Below the pieces are notes generated by a model. It was not told the origin of the DNA. It worked only from the letters and a program-made list of their open reading frames with translations, and made no database searches. A DNA stretch of 64,000 nucleotides. Origin: GCA-002733465 sp965230525 (GTDB lineage: Bacteria > Pseudomonadota > Gammaproteobacteria > Enterobacterales > Kangiellaceae). The stretch spans positions 4,402,001-4,466,000 of the forward strand of contig OZ246008.1 in NCBI GenBank assembly GCA_965230525.1. Reading direction: 5' to 3'. The stretch's first letter is position 1. Every line of letters starts with the position of its first letter. The position numbers were made by a program, and so were the translations under genes. Of the stretch, positions 25,506 to 34,553 are shown piece by piece.

Positions 25506-26822
25506 CTAGTCTTCAAGTCCAAATAGCTCGGCCAATACTCTTAATGTTTGTTGATCTTTCTCTTCACCGGCTCGTCTAATCAGTTGACTGGGTTCGTGCA
25601 TAAATTTTTGTGTCAGTCGATTAGCTAGTTCACTTAGAATTTGCTCCTGCCTAGCGGTGGCGCTTTCTGTTGTATGAGCTGAATCATCGGCTAGTAATTT
25701 TGCAGTCGCACGTTTTAGTTCTTCTTGCTTTACTTGTTCTATTTTGCTCCTAAACGCCTTGAGCAATGAAATCGAAGAAAGAGAGTGCAACCAGGTATGG
25801 TATTTTTCAACGTGCAAACTCACGATATCAGCAGCTTCCTTGGCCGCTTCTTCTCTTAACTTTAAGTTTTCTTGTATGACGCCTTGCATGTCATCAACGG
25901 TGTACAAATAAACATCACTTAGTTCAGCAACTTCTGGTTCAATGTCTCTCGGCACTGCCAAGTCCACCATAAACATCGAGCGATGTTTACGTGCACTAAT
26001 GACCTTTTCCATCAATCCTTTACCGATAATTGGTACCGGACTAGCCGTCGAACTAATGACAATATCAGCCTGTTCGATTAACTCTGGTAAGGCGGCTAAA
26101 CTATGCGCTGTTCCAGAAAACTCATTGGCTAAAAGTTGCGCTCGTTCAACGGTTCGATTTGCCACTTTGATATTGACGACTCCTTGTCTAACTAAATGAC
26201 GAGCGGCTAACTCGATGGTTTCGCCGGCACCAATAAAAAGGCAATTGACCTGACTAAAATCATCAAAGATTCGCTTGGCTAAGGTGACTGCAGCATAAGC
26301 AACCGAAACCGCACTTTCTCCAATTTGAGTATCCGTTCTAACTTGCTTAGCAAGAGTGAAGGTTTGTTGAAATAGTCGGTTTAAATACAGCCCTATTGTC
26401 CCTGCATTATTAGCATAACCATAGGCATCTTTCACTTGCCCTAGGATTTGCGGCTCTCCCAACACCATTGAATCAAGACCACAGGCCACCGACATTAAAT
26501 GATTTACTGCAGCTTGACCATGATGCCAATAACAGTGCCGCTGAATATCCTTAACTTGCAGCTGATGATGTTCTGCCAACCATTGCAAAACAGATTGTTC
26601 AGCCAACTCAGCTTGAGCTTCTAGAGAGTTGTCTTCAGCGACATCTTGCCGAAAAACGATTTCCATACGATTACACGTAGAAATAATGGCGACTTCATTC
26701 AACAAAGTCTCTGACTTGAGGGACTGTAATGCTGAGTTAATCTCTTTCGGATCGAATGCCACTGTTTCTCTTACAGAAACAGGCGCAGTCTTATGGTTTA
26801 TTCCAATGATCGATACAGGCAT
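25506..26822 (-). CDS. hemA: Glutamyl-tRNA reductase
   Basis: Makes glutamate-1-semialdehyde from glutamyl-tRNA, the first step of the C5 tetrapyrrole route. The N-terminal VSIIGINHKTAPVSVRE and the catalytic Cys50 in IISTCNRMEIV are clear. The NADPH domain holds LFIGAGETIELAARHL, and a C-terminal dimerisation helix follows. Length 438 residues is slightly longer than E. coli (418) because of the tail. It heads the hemA-prfA-(aspartoacylase)-prmC-moeB run and is divergent from the TPR-lolB-ispE run, the usual arrangement. Confidence 0.97.
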   Translation of the reverse strand: MPVSIIGINHKTAPVSVRETVAFDPKEINSALQSLKSETLLNEVAIISTCNRMEIVFRQDVAEDNSLEAQAELAEQSVLQWLAEHHQLQVKDIQRHCYWHHGQAAVNHLMSVACGLDSMVLGEPQILGQVKDAYGYANNAGTIGLYLNRLFQQTFTLAKQVRTDTQIGESAVSVAYAAVTLAKRIFDDFSQVNCLFIGAGETIELAARHLVRQGVVNIKVANRTVERAQLLANEFSGTAHSLAALPELIEQADIVISSTASPVPIIGKGLMEKVISARKHRSMFMVDLAVPRDIEPEVAELSDVYLYTVDDMQGVIQENLKLREEAAKEAADIVSLHVEKYHTWLHSLSSISLLKAFRSKIEQVKQEELKRATAKLLADDSAHTTESATARQEQILSELANRLTQKFMHEPSQLIRRAGEEKDQQTLRVLAELFGLED

Positions 26823-27279
26823 GACGAATCGCGCTATGAATGGAACAAGTAGGCATTTGCTTGGTCTACAGACTTACAAGGAGAGTATTCGCTCAACATG
26901 GCCAAGTAAACTGGTGAAAAATCAGCCAATTTAAGGATGTTTGATGAAATTTTAGAGTCTGTTGAATACAAAATTGACCAGTCATAAAAACACGCATTAG
27001 ATTAACTTACAATTCTATCGTGAAATAGTGTGAATTTATAGTTCACCGCGTGTTATTTTGATAATAAGCTGCGGGTTTTGAAAGGCCAATCTAGCCCTGC
27101 GAACTAAAGTTTGCATGAAATCCATAACCTCAGACGTCAAAGTTTGCCGTTTGCAGGGATGTGGTTGTGACTTTAAGGACAACCTACATGAGACTCACTG
27201 GCTAGCTATTTGATAGCTGAGCGAATATCATAGAACCCAGAAATCGACCGAATTTAAGAGTGTTATAAAAGATTTTCGA
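26823..27279. other. Divergent intergenic region between hemA and the TPR lipoprotein gene
   Basis: About 457 bases holding the promoters of two divergent operons. I could not single out a confident -35/-10 pair. A short hairpin with AGCTAT/ATAGCT lies near 27204-27218. A 32-codon Cys-rich frame (27115-27213) was seen but lacks a ribosome site and is not called. Confidence 0.45.
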
Positions 27280-29259
27280 ATGAAATTAAGCCATATTACT
27301 AAACCGATCTGCCTAGCAAGTTGCTTGGCACTTGCGAGCTGCGCCAATCAAACACCGCTCGAACAATACCAAACGCCACAGCAAGCTCACGAGTTTGAAG
27401 ATATATCTCATCTCGATGACCGTGAGCGGGCCGACCTTTATGAGTCGATCATTGCCGCCGATTTGGCCAGTGCTAACCAGCAATTTGAGGTGGCCACTAG
27501 CTATTATCTCGCTGCCGCAAGACTATCAAAAAGCATCAATTTGATAGAGCTTGCGATAGATGCGGCTGAACAATCTAACGATAACCTTGCGATGCTGCAG
27601 GCTTCAGAACTTTGGCTCGCGTTAGAACCTCAAAATATCGACGCGCATATCACCAAAATACAAGCACAGCTCTCCCATCAAGAAATTGACCAAGCGGTGG
27701 CCAGTTCTTCCCATCTTTTTAGTTTGGAGCCCGATCTCAGTGAGCTGGGCCTATTGCTCGACGAAATGGTTCGCGCCAAACCGCCAGCCATTGCAAATGC
27801 CTACTTTACTCAACTCAACGCTAACTATGCAGATAATGTTGCTGTTTTGTTTGCTCGAGGAGCATTTTTTGCGCGCGTGGCAAAACTCACACCTCGCCCG
27901 GCAGAAGTAATGAAGCAGGCGTTTGTTGAGTTAAACAAAGCTCTCGAAATTCAATCGGATTATATTCCAGCAGTCGACCTTAAGACCCGACTGCTCTATC
28001 AATCCCGTCAAGATGAAAAAGCTGAAGCATTTCTTCGTAAGCTGCATACGGACTTTCCTGATTCAGGCGAAATCAGTCATATGCTGGGGCAATTACTTTA
28101 CGATTTACGTAAATTCGATTTGGCCAAGCAGCACTACGCCAATTGGCTAAAGAGTAATAAAAAGGATCACAAAGCCTACTTTTATTTAGCTTCTACTCAT
28201 TTTGCCACAGGCGATTACAAAAGCAGTTTAAGCAATTTTCAAAAAATACTGGGTAAAGATTACAAGCCGCAACTGACTTATTTTTTCTGTGGTAACTCGG
28301 CCGCTCAAATTAAAGAATATGCCCAAGCAATAGCCTGTTATAACCTTGTCTCAGAAGGAAAATACTTGACCCGAGCCAAAGTGGAACAAGCTAAACTTTA
28401 CGCACTGACAGGCGAAATCGAAAAGGCCCTCGATACCGTACGAAACCCTAAGTTTGCCGACAACTTAGAATCTGAGCTTCAACTGATTAATATCGAAGTT
28501 GAAATCCTCAATCAATACAAGGGTAAATTACACGCTTTATCGCGACTAGAGTCAGCCATATCAGCTCACCCCGAGGCGATCAGCTTGCTTTTTAAGAAAA
28601 TGAGACTGCTCGAACTGAACGATAAGCCTGAGCAACTCATTCCAAAACTTAAACAAGCACGCGCTCAATTTCAAGACGATGGGAAAAAGCACCAATACGA
28701 CTTAGCTGTGGCGGCGCTGTTGCGAAATAATCAGCACTTTCAACAAGCTGTCGATTGGCTAACCGAAGCACTCAAAGAAAAACCTCAAGATCGAGACTAC
28801 CTATATGCCAGAGCGCTTTATAAAGAGCCGCTTGGACTGTTTGACGAAATGATTGCTGATTTTAAACATTTGTTAGCGATAGACCCTGAGAATGCCAACA
28901 TTATGAACGCGCTAGGCTACACCCTTGCTGACCAAAACAGAGAACTCGATTACGCCGCAGAACTGATTGAAAAAGCTTACCTGGCGATGCCCGATAATGC
29001 CGCGGTGGTTGATAGCAAAGGCTGGCTGGCTTTTCGCAAGGGTGAATATCGGGAGGCACTACAATTTCTAAACTTAGCTTACAAAATGTCACCCAGTGCG
29101 GATGTCGCCACTCATATCGGCGAAGTTTACTGGCAAACTGGCGAAAAAGATAAAGCTATGGTGTATTGGAACAAGGCTAAACAATTAGACCCAACTAATT
29201 ACTTATTGTTTACAACCATTGAACGATTAGGCGTTAAAATATCCGATAAAGAGCAATAA
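27280..29259 (+). CDS. TPR-repeat lipoprotein upstream of lolB
   Basis: A periplasmic-facing lipoprotein made almost entirely of tetratricopeptide repeats. The signal peptide ends in the lipobox LASC (Cys21). Repeats run from about residue 50 to the end, with typical TPR cores such as FDLAKQHYANWLKSNKKDHKAYFYLA and ALGYTLADQNRELDYAAELIEKA. Its length is 659 residues. A gene of this type stands in the same place (between hemA and lolB-ispE) in Pseudomonas and relatives. It may act as an outer-membrane assembly or scaffold factor; the partner is unknown. It is 50 bases upstream of lolB and likely in the same operon. Confidence 0.85.
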   Translation: MKLSHITKPICLASCLALASCANQTPLEQYQTPQQAHEFEDISHLDDRERADLYESIIAADLASANQQFEVATSYYLAAARLSKSINLIELAIDAAEQSNDNLAMLQASELWLALEPQNIDAHITKIQAQLSHQEIDQAVASSSHLFSLEPDLSELGLLLDEMVRAKPPAIANAYFTQLNANYADNVAVLFARGAFFARVAKLTPRPAEVMKQAFVELNKALEIQSDYIPAVDLKTRLLYQSRQDEKAEAFLRKLHTDFPDSGEISHMLGQLLYDLRKFDLAKQHYANWLKSNKKDHKAYFYLASTHFATGDYKSSLSNFQKILGKDYKPQLTYFFCGNSAAQIKEYAQAIACYNLVSEGKYLTRAKVEQAKLYALTGEIEKALDTVRNPKFADNLESELQLINIEVEILNQYKGKLHALSRLESAISAHPEAISLLFKKMRLLELNDKPEQLIPKLKQARAQFQDDGKKHQYDLAVAALLRNNQHFQQAVDWLTEALKEKPQDRDYLYARALYKEPLGLFDEMIADFKHLLAIDPENANIMNALGYTLADQNRELDYAAELIEKAYLAMPDNAAVVDSKGWLAFRKGEYREALQFLNLAYKMSPSADVATHIGEVYWQTGEKDKAMVYWNKAKQLDPTNYLLFTTIERLGVKISDKEQ

Positions 29260-29309
29260 ATTTAAAGGTCATTCCAACTCGGGGTGACCTACTAAGGAAG
29301 TCAACCGTT

Positions 29310-29912
29310 TTGCAAAACCCCATCAAACTCATCAGTATAACCCTGCTTTTTATGCTGGTTAGCGGCTGCGCGACTAAGTCCCAACTGAAGTTGCTGGACC
29401 CTAATCAACCACCTCATCTGAGCCAGGTTGATCATTGGCAATTGGAAGCAAGAGTCGCAATTCAAACCGCAGACGACAGCACCACCGCGAGTCTGGATTG
29501 GAACAAAACAGGCCGAGAATTCGACTTTTTGCTAAGTGGAGCTTTTGGAGTAACCCTCGCTCACCTGGTACAAGAGAAGCAACGAGCCACTCTTAATATT
29601 CCTGACCACGACACCTTCGTTCACCATGATGCGCAAGTTTTGCTGCAACAAGCTTTAGGCTGGGATTTTCCAATTGACGCCCTAGCCTATTGGGTAAAAG
29701 GGTTACCTTCTGGTGCAGCTGGCGAAATCGTCACTCGAGATGAAACCGGCCGATTAGAAACCATAGAAATGGGGTTTTGGCGGATAAACTTCAGTAAATA
29801 CAAACAGTTTCAAGGCTACCAATTACCCAAGATGATTAAAGCTGTTCACCCGCAAATGAGCTTGAAAGTGGTTGCCAAAAAATGGGCATTTTATGAGTCT
29901 TCAAACCGGTAG
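29310..29912 (+). CDS. lolB: Outer-membrane lipoprotein LolB
   Basis: Receives lipoproteins from the periplasmic carrier LolA and inserts them into the outer membrane. The 200 residues begin with a lipoprotein signal (LVSGC, Cys20), and show the LolB pattern: HWQLEARVAIQTADDSTTASLDW, a beta-sheet fold with ALAYWVKGLPSG, and DETGRLETIEMGFWRINFSKY. The start is TTG at 29310 with AAGGAAG nine bases upstream; no ATG gives a proper signal peptide. It overlaps the start of ispE, as expected for lolB-ispE coupling. Many other lipoproteins in this window (37-44 kb) would depend on it if they go to the outer membrane. Confidence 0.92.
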   Translation: MQNPIKLISITLLFMLVSGCATKSQLKLLDPNQPPHLSQVDHWQLEARVAIQTADDSTTASLDWNKTGREFDFLLSGAFGVTLAHLVQEKQRATLNIPDHDTFVHHDAQVLLQQALGWDFPIDALAYWVKGLPSGAAGEIVTRDETGRLETIEMGFWRINFSKYKQFQGYQLPKMIKAVHPQMSLKVVAKKWAFYESSNR

Positions 29913-30789
29913 CGATATGCCCCTAGAAAGCCAATCTAGCTGGCCATGCCCAATTAAACTTAACTTGTTCTTGCACTTCGTGGGGCAACGCAGTGACGGC
30001 TATCACCTTTTACAAAGCTACTTTCAATTAGTCGATTTTGGCGACGAGCTAAAAATATCGATAAACCAATCCGGTGATATCAACTTTAAATGCGATGACC
30101 CAGACTTAACTTCGCCAGATAATCTAGTAGTAAAAGCGGCTGAATTACTTAAAGACGCCAGTGGCTGTTCTTTTGGGGCCGATTTGTATTTAAACAAACG
30201 CTCTCCCATTGGAGGCGGGGTTGGTGGTGGGAGTTCAGACTGCGCCACCGCGCTGGTCGCATTGAACCATCTTTGGGGGGTTGGGTTTAGCATTGAAAGT
30301 CTGGCAGAATTGGGGCAAGCACTCGGTGCGGATGTCCCTATTTTCGTTCGTGGAAAAAGCGCTTTTGTCGAGGGAATTGGAGAAAAAATAACGCCATATC
30401 AAATACCTCCAGCCTACTTCTTGATTATTCAACCTAAGTGCCCTATTTCAACCAAAGAAATTTTTTCAAATCCACTGTTGACAAGAAATAGTAAAGCCAT
30501 CACAATACGCGACCTCGAAACAATGGGGCTGCCATTTGAAGGCGTCAACACCATGCAACCGCTGGTTGTTGATGGAAATTCAGAGGTTCGCGAGGCGCTT
30601 GATTGGCTAAAACAGCATTCAAGTCATGCTCGAATGACAGGGTCAGGAAGTTGTCTATTTTCTGTCTTTGACAATCAGCAAGAAGCGAGTAAAATAGCCG
30701 CCCTATGTGACCCGAGATGGCAAGTGATTGTCGCCCAAGGGCTCACTGAATCGAGTTTACACCAGAAATTGGGTTATTCTGCTTTTTGA
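29893..30789 (+). CDS. ispE: 4-diphosphocytidyl-2-C-methyl-D-erythritol kinase
   Basis: Phosphorylates CDP-methyl-erythritol in the MEP isoprenoid pathway. It is a GHMP kinase, with the ATP loop PIGGGVGGGSSDCATAL and conserved CPIKLNLFLHFVGQRSDGYH near the N-terminus; the C-terminal RMTGSGSCLF is the third GHMP motif. ATG 29893 overlaps lolB by 20 bases; ATG 29917, just after the lolB stop, is an alternative that still keeps the whole domain. No strong ribosome site precedes either, so coupling to lolB translation is likely. tRNA-Gln and prs follow, the standard gammaproteobacterial order. Confidence 0.95.
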   Translation: MSLQTGSDMPLESQSSWPCPIKLNLFLHFVGQRSDGYHLLQSYFQLVDFGDELKISINQSGDINFKCDDPDLTSPDNLVVKAAELLKDASGCSFGADLYLNKRSPIGGGVGGGSSDCATALVALNHLWGVGFSIESLAELGQALGADVPIFVRGKSAFVEGIGEKITPYQIPPAYFLIIQPKCPISTKEIFSNPLLTRNSKAITIRDLETMGLPFEGVNTMQPLVVDGNSEVREALDWLKQHSSHARMTGSGSCLFSVFDNQQEASKIAALCDPRWQVIVAQGLTESSLHQKLGYSAF

Positions 30790-30833
30790 ATAGTTAATAT
30801 GCTCAAAATGCGACTCAATTTTGCATACATTAC

Positions 30834-30908
30834 TGGGATGTCGCCAAGCGGTAAGGCAACGGGTTTTGATCCCGTCATGCGCAGGTTCAAATCCTGCCAT
30901 CCCAGCCA
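30834..30908 (+). tRNA. tRNA-Gln (TTG)
   Basis: Starts TGGGATGTCGCCAAGCGG, has anticodon TTG in the loop TTTTGAT, T-arm with TTCAAAT, and ends in encoded GCCA. The acceptor TGGGATG pairs with CATCCCA. It sits between ispE and prs, as in many gammaproteobacteria. Confidence 0.96.
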
Positions 30909-30949
30909 TTTTTCTTTTCAATTGTAAGCTCTAATTCCTCCATATTATT

Positions 30950-30988
30950 AATCTGAAAACCATGACTTTATTAATTTCAGATTTTTTT
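30950..30988 (+). terminator. Terminator after tRNA-Gln
   Basis: Arms AATCTGAA (30950-30957) and TTCAGATT (30976-30983) are followed by a T-rich stretch. The 18-base loop is long, so the strength is moderate. Confidence 0.6.
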
Positions 30989-31091
30989 CATTTTCCTGCG
31001 ATCAATTTAAGTTTAAATAAAGAAACTATCGCGATCTTGTTGTATCATTCGCTTTTTATTTCAATCCTAAATAATAATACGGGGATTTCCC

Positions 31092-32039
31092 ATGTCTGAA
31101 CTCATGCTCTTCAGCGGAAACGCAACACCAGAACTCGCTAATAAAATTGCAAGCTATTTAGGCTGCGAATTGGGAAAAGCCAAGGTTTCGCGCTTTAGTG
31201 ATGGTGAAGTGAACACCGAAATCTTAGAAAATGTTAGAGGCATGGATGTTTTCATTATTCAATCGACATGTGCGCCAACTAACGAAAGCTTAATGGAGTT
31301 AGTGATCATGGCAGACGCGCTTCATAGAGCCTCTGCTGGCCGAATTACTGCGGTAGTCCCGTATTTTGGATATGCCAGACAAGATCGACGCGTCAGAAGC
31401 GCACGTGTTCCAATCAGTGCTAAAGTTGTCGCCGACATGATGGCTGTGGTTGGCATCAACCGAGTACTAACCGTTGACCTCCATGCCGATCAAATTCAAG
31501 GATTCTTCGACATTCCAGTTGATAACGTTTACGCCACACCAATCCTTATTGATCATATTCAATCAAATGCCACCGGTGATGAAATTGTAGTTTCACCCGA
31601 TGTTGGCGGTGTTGTCAGAGCAAGAGCGGTGGCAAAGCGATTGAACGATTCAGAGCTTGCGATTATTGATAAACGTCGCCCTGAAGCCAATAAAGCCGAA
31701 GTAATGCATATTATTGGTGATGTAGAAGGCAGAGATTGTATTATTGTAGATGATATGGTCGACACCGCAGGAACCCTTGCAACTGCAGCCGGCGCACTCA
31801 AGGAAAACGGCGCGAGAAGTGTATCGGCTTATGCTACCCACGCGGTACTTTCTGGCAAAGCGATTGAAAATATCACCAACTCGGCACTCGACAGACTTGT
31901 CGTGACCGACACCATCCCGCTTTCAGAAGAAGCACAACAATGTGATCGCATCAAAGTTCTCACTTTATCCGAAATGCTTGGCGAATCTATCAAGCGAATA
32001 AATGAAGAAGCCTCCCTAAGCACAATGTTTATGGAGTAA
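31092..32039 (+). CDS. prs: Ribose-phosphate pyrophosphokinase
   Basis: Makes PRPP from ribose 5-phosphate and ATP for nucleotide, His and Trp synthesis. The 315-residue sequence is a standard PRPP synthase: FSGNATPELANKIASYLG, FSDGEVNTEI, YFGYARQDRRV, the metal-binding DLHADQIQGFF and the PRPP-binding VDDMVDTAGTL loop. The ATG at 31092 follows GGGGATTTCCC; a shorter ribosome site is present. It begins 183 bases after tRNA-Gln and is followed by a repeat array before rplY. Confidence 0.97.
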   Translation: MSELMLFSGNATPELANKIASYLGCELGKAKVSRFSDGEVNTEILENVRGMDVFIIQSTCAPTNESLMELVIMADALHRASAGRITAVVPYFGYARQDRRVRSARVPISAKVVADMMAVVGINRVLTVDLHADQIQGFFDIPVDNVYATPILIDHIQSNATGDEIVVSPDVGGVVRARAVAKRLNDSELAIIDKRRPEANKAEVMHIIGDVEGRDCIIVDDMVDTAGTLATAAGALKENGARSVSAYATHAVLSGKAIENITNSALDRLVVTDTIPLSEEAQQCDRIKVLTLSEMLGESIKRINEEASLSTMFME

Positions 32040-32051
32040 AAAGCGCAAACG

Positions 32052-32735
32052 TTTTACCACAGAGGCACAGAATTTACTGAGGGTTAACTCCTCGATGGTT
32101 TTAGTGCCTTTTGTAGTATTTATTATAGGATGTCAAATAAGAATCAGACCGACACTAGGCCTATAGACCCCATAAATCTTTTCCTCCGTGCTCTCCGTGC
32201 CTCCGTGCCTCCGTGGTGAAAATCTTTTGATTTTTTGTACCTAACGCTCCCCCACCGCAGAATGTCAGGCTGAAGTCAGACCTACACTAGACCTATAAAC
32301 CTCCATAAGTCTTTTCCTCCGTGCTCTCCGTGCCTCTGTGGTGAAAGTCTTTTGGTCTTTTTGTCAAAAACCTAACGCTCCCCTACCGCAGAATGTCAGG
32401 CTGAAGTCAGACCTACACTAGACCTATAAACCCCCATAAATCTTTTCCTCCGTGTTCTCCGTGCCTCCGTGGTGAAAATCTTTTGATTTTTTGTCAAAAA
32501 CCTAACGCTCCCCCACCGCAGAATATCAGACTGAAGTCAGAATTATTTTAAGCCTATAAACCCCATAAGTCTTTTCCTCCGTGCTCTCCGTGCCTCCGTG
32601 GTGAAATTCTTTTGGTCTTTTTGTCAAAGCTCTGGCGCTCCCCCCATCGCTGGATGTCAGACCTATATTAAGTTTATAAAACCCATCAATATTTTTCTCC
32701 GCTCTTTCCGTGCCTCCGTGGTGAATATGTTTTCA
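32052..32735. repeat. Tandem array of five ~130-bp repeats between prs and rplY
   Basis: Five tandem units carry a core CCTCCGTGCTCTCCGTG then CCTCCGTGGTGAA (cores begin near 32183, 32316, 32447, 32576 and 32697; spacing 133, 131, 129 and about 121). Each unit also has ACCTAACGCTCC-like and AAGTCAGA sequences between cores. The array opens with a reversed-complement relative of the core (ACCACAGAGGCACAG, 32057-32070 region). The units diverge by point changes, with the last most degenerate. No open reading frame of note lies inside. Comparable CCACAGAGGCACAGAG sequences are scattered in many bacterial genomes. I read this as a non-coding mobile repeat family that has expanded here. Confidence 0.88.
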
Positions 32736-32767
32736 ACCCCAATCTTACTCTTTTATTGACACTTTGA

Positions 32768-32796
32768 TTGCACTCAACCCCCATCTGCCTTATAAT
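32768..32796 (+). promoter_or_regulatory. Sigma-70 promoter of rplY
   Basis: TTGCAC (32768-32773), a 17-base spacer, then TATAAT (32791-32796). It lies about 98 bases upstream of the rplY ATG, just past the repeat array. Confidence 0.75.
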
Positions 32797-32893
32797 TCGC
32801 CGCCCTTTTTGCTCGTCTAATCAAGAGTAAACGGGAAACACGTTCTCGAACTGGTCGCGGTCGAGGATTAAATTAAATTTTTGGAGAATTAAA

Positions 32894-33538
32894 ATGAGTG
32901 ATTCATTTGAAGTAAATGTTGAGCTTCGAGATGATCTAGGGAAAGGTGCGAGCCGCCGCCTACGACGTAACGAAGACAGAATTCCAGGTATCGTATACGG
33001 TGCTGGAAAAAAACCACAACCGATTTCTCTTAGCCATAAAGAAATCATCAAGCATTTAGAAGATGAAGCGTTTTACTCGCACATCTTGACACTAAAAGCC
33101 GGTAAAAAGACTGAAAAAGTAATCCTTAAGGACCTTCAACGTCATCCTTACAAGCCAAAAGTGACACATGCTGACTTTATGCGTATTAGCGCAACTCAAA
33201 AGCTACAAACAAGTGTTCCACTTCACTTTATCAACGAAGAAAACTGCCCAGGCGTTAAAGCTGGCGGTGTTGTTAACCATAGCTACACCACTGTTGAAGT
33301 TTCTTGCTTACCTAAGAACCTTCCTGAGTATATTGAAGTTGATATGGCTGATGCCGAAATGGACGCAATTATTCATCTTTCAGACATTGTGTTACCAAAA
33401 GGCGTTGAAATTGTTGAATTGAGCCATGGTGCAGACCATGACCAAGCTGTTGCAACAATCCACAAAACTCGCGCAGCAGTTTCTGATACTGAAGAAGATT
33501 CAGATGACGCAGCTGAAGGCGAAGCTGAAACTGAATAA
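32894..33538 (+). CDS. rplY: Ribosomal protein L25 (Ctc-type, long form)
   Basis: The 5S rRNA-binding protein of the large subunit. The long form has an N-terminal L25 domain (about 1-95: FEVNVELRDDLGKGASRRLRR, PGIVYGAGKKP, ILKDLQRHPYKPKVTHADFMRI) and a C-terminal TL5/Ctc domain (about 100-195: VPLHFINEENCPGVKAGGVV, PEYIEVDMA, HLSDIVLPKGVE). The tail is acidic (EEDSDDAAEGEAE). At 214 residues it is the usual long type. TTGGAGAAT precedes the ATG. It is followed by a hairpin and then pth, the normal pair. Confidence 0.96.
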   Translation: MSDSFEVNVELRDDLGKGASRRLRRNEDRIPGIVYGAGKKPQPISLSHKEIIKHLEDEAFYSHILTLKAGKKTEKVILKDLQRHPYKPKVTHADFMRISATQKLQTSVPLHFINEENCPGVKAGGVVNHSYTTVEVSCLPKNLPEYIEVDMADAEMDAIIHLSDIVLPKGVEIVELSHGADHDQAVATIHKTRAAVSDTEEDSDDAAEGEAETE

Positions 33539-33550
33539 TATCGGTTTTAT

Positions 33551-33580
33551 AACCTGTCCCGTTTGGGACAGGTTATTTCT
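33551..33580 (+). terminator. Hairpin after rplY
   Basis: A perfect ten-base stem AACCTGTCCC (33551-33560) and GGGACAGGTT (33565-33574) with loop GTTT, followed by ATTTCT. It may be a partial terminator before pth. Confidence 0.7.
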
Positions 33581-33629
33581 CTAATTAAACTCTTTAATTA
33601 GACTCAATTAGCAAGAATCTAAATTTATT

Positions 33630-34220
33630 ATGTCTCGGATTAAACTAATCGTTGGCTTGGGTAACCCAGGACCAGAATATCAACAAACTAGACATAATGC
33701 CGGCGAATGGTATGTGAGAGCATTGGCCAATGACTACTCCATCCCACTGCAATTAGAAACCAAGTTTTTCGGACTAACAGGTCGCGGCATGATTGGCCAA
33801 TCAGATTGCCGACTTTTAACTCCCAATACTTTTATGAACCTTAGTGGGAAAGCTGTTGGGGCTTTGGCGACCTTTTATAAAATTTTACCCGATGAAATTT
33901 TAGTGGCTCACGATGAACTAGATATTGATCCGGGTACCGTCAAACTCAAACAATCCGGCGGGCATGGCGGCCACAACGGCCTGCGAGATATTATAAAATC
34001 ACTCGCAAACAATCGGGATTTTTACCGGCTTCGAATAGGTATTGGTCATCCCGGAAATAAGAACCAAGTAACTAACTACGTGTTAGGTAAAGCGCCAGCA
34101 GATCAACAAAGGGCAATCGATGAAAGTATTGACGAAGCACTTCGACATACGCCTGATATGATTAATGGTGAACACGACAAGGTCATGCAAAGCATGCATG
34201 GGTTTAGGGCAACGATTTAA
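33630..34220 (+). CDS. pth: Peptidyl-tRNA hydrolase
   Basis: Frees tRNA from dropped-off peptidyl-tRNA. The sequence has IVGLGNPGPEYQQTRHNAG (catalytic His22), FMNLSGKAV, VAHDELDIDPG and SGGHGGHNGLRDI, all diagnostic, and is 196 residues long, as usual. It follows rplY after a hairpin and precedes ychF, keeping the widespread rplY-pth-ychF order. Confidence 0.97.
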   Translation: MSRIKLIVGLGNPGPEYQQTRHNAGEWYVRALANDYSIPLQLETKFFGLTGRGMIGQSDCRLLTPNTFMNLSGKAVGALATFYKILPDEILVAHDELDIDPGTVKLKQSGGHGGHNGLRDIIKSLANNRDFYRLRIGIGHPGNKNQVTNYVLGKAPADQQRAIDESIDEALRHTPDMINGEHDKVMQSMHGFRATI

Positions 34221-34224
34221 AGGA

Positions 34225-34521
34225 TTTTACCACAGAGGCACAGAGAACACAGAGATAAACAACTTAAGTGTTATTGGTGCGCTCTGCGTTTAAACATATA
34301 TCAATAAATCACTAACAACGGATTGCCAACTTAGTCGTATTCTAACCTCAGTGAACTCTGTGACTCTGTGGTGAATGTTTTTAATTTTTAGGTTTAAGTA
34401 TTGAGTCAGTAAATTCTGACCAACAACAGTTTCGAATTGATGGGTGTTAAGCCCAAACCACAATCCGCACCAATAACACCAAGGATCTTTTCCTCCGTGT
34501 TCTCCGTGCCTCCGTGGTGAA
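34225..34521. repeat. Dispersed copies of the CCTCCGTG / CCACAGAGG repeat family
   Basis: Between pth and ychF there are three related segments. 34225-34254 has TTTTACCACAGAGGCACAG followed by AGAACACAGAG. 34347-34375 is an imperfect reverse complement of it, ending CTCTGTGGTGAA, so the two form a terminal-inverted-repeat pair around about 150 bases. 34492-34521 is a forward core, CCTCCGTGTTCTCCGTGCC then TCCGTGGTGAA. The inverted pair looks like a small non-autonomous (MITE-like) element. No transposase is present. Confidence 0.8.
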
Positions 34522-34553
34522 TTATTTTAAGTCTTATTTATTTGGAGAAAACC

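Noticed and set aside
27115..27213. 32-codon Cys/His-rich frame in the hemA divergent region
   Set aside because: No ribosome site, no known family and no neighbour support; kept only as a note.
32052..32735. CRISPR array
   Set aside because: Units are about 130 bases, the whole unit is repeated rather than a short repeat with unique spacers, and no cas genes are present.
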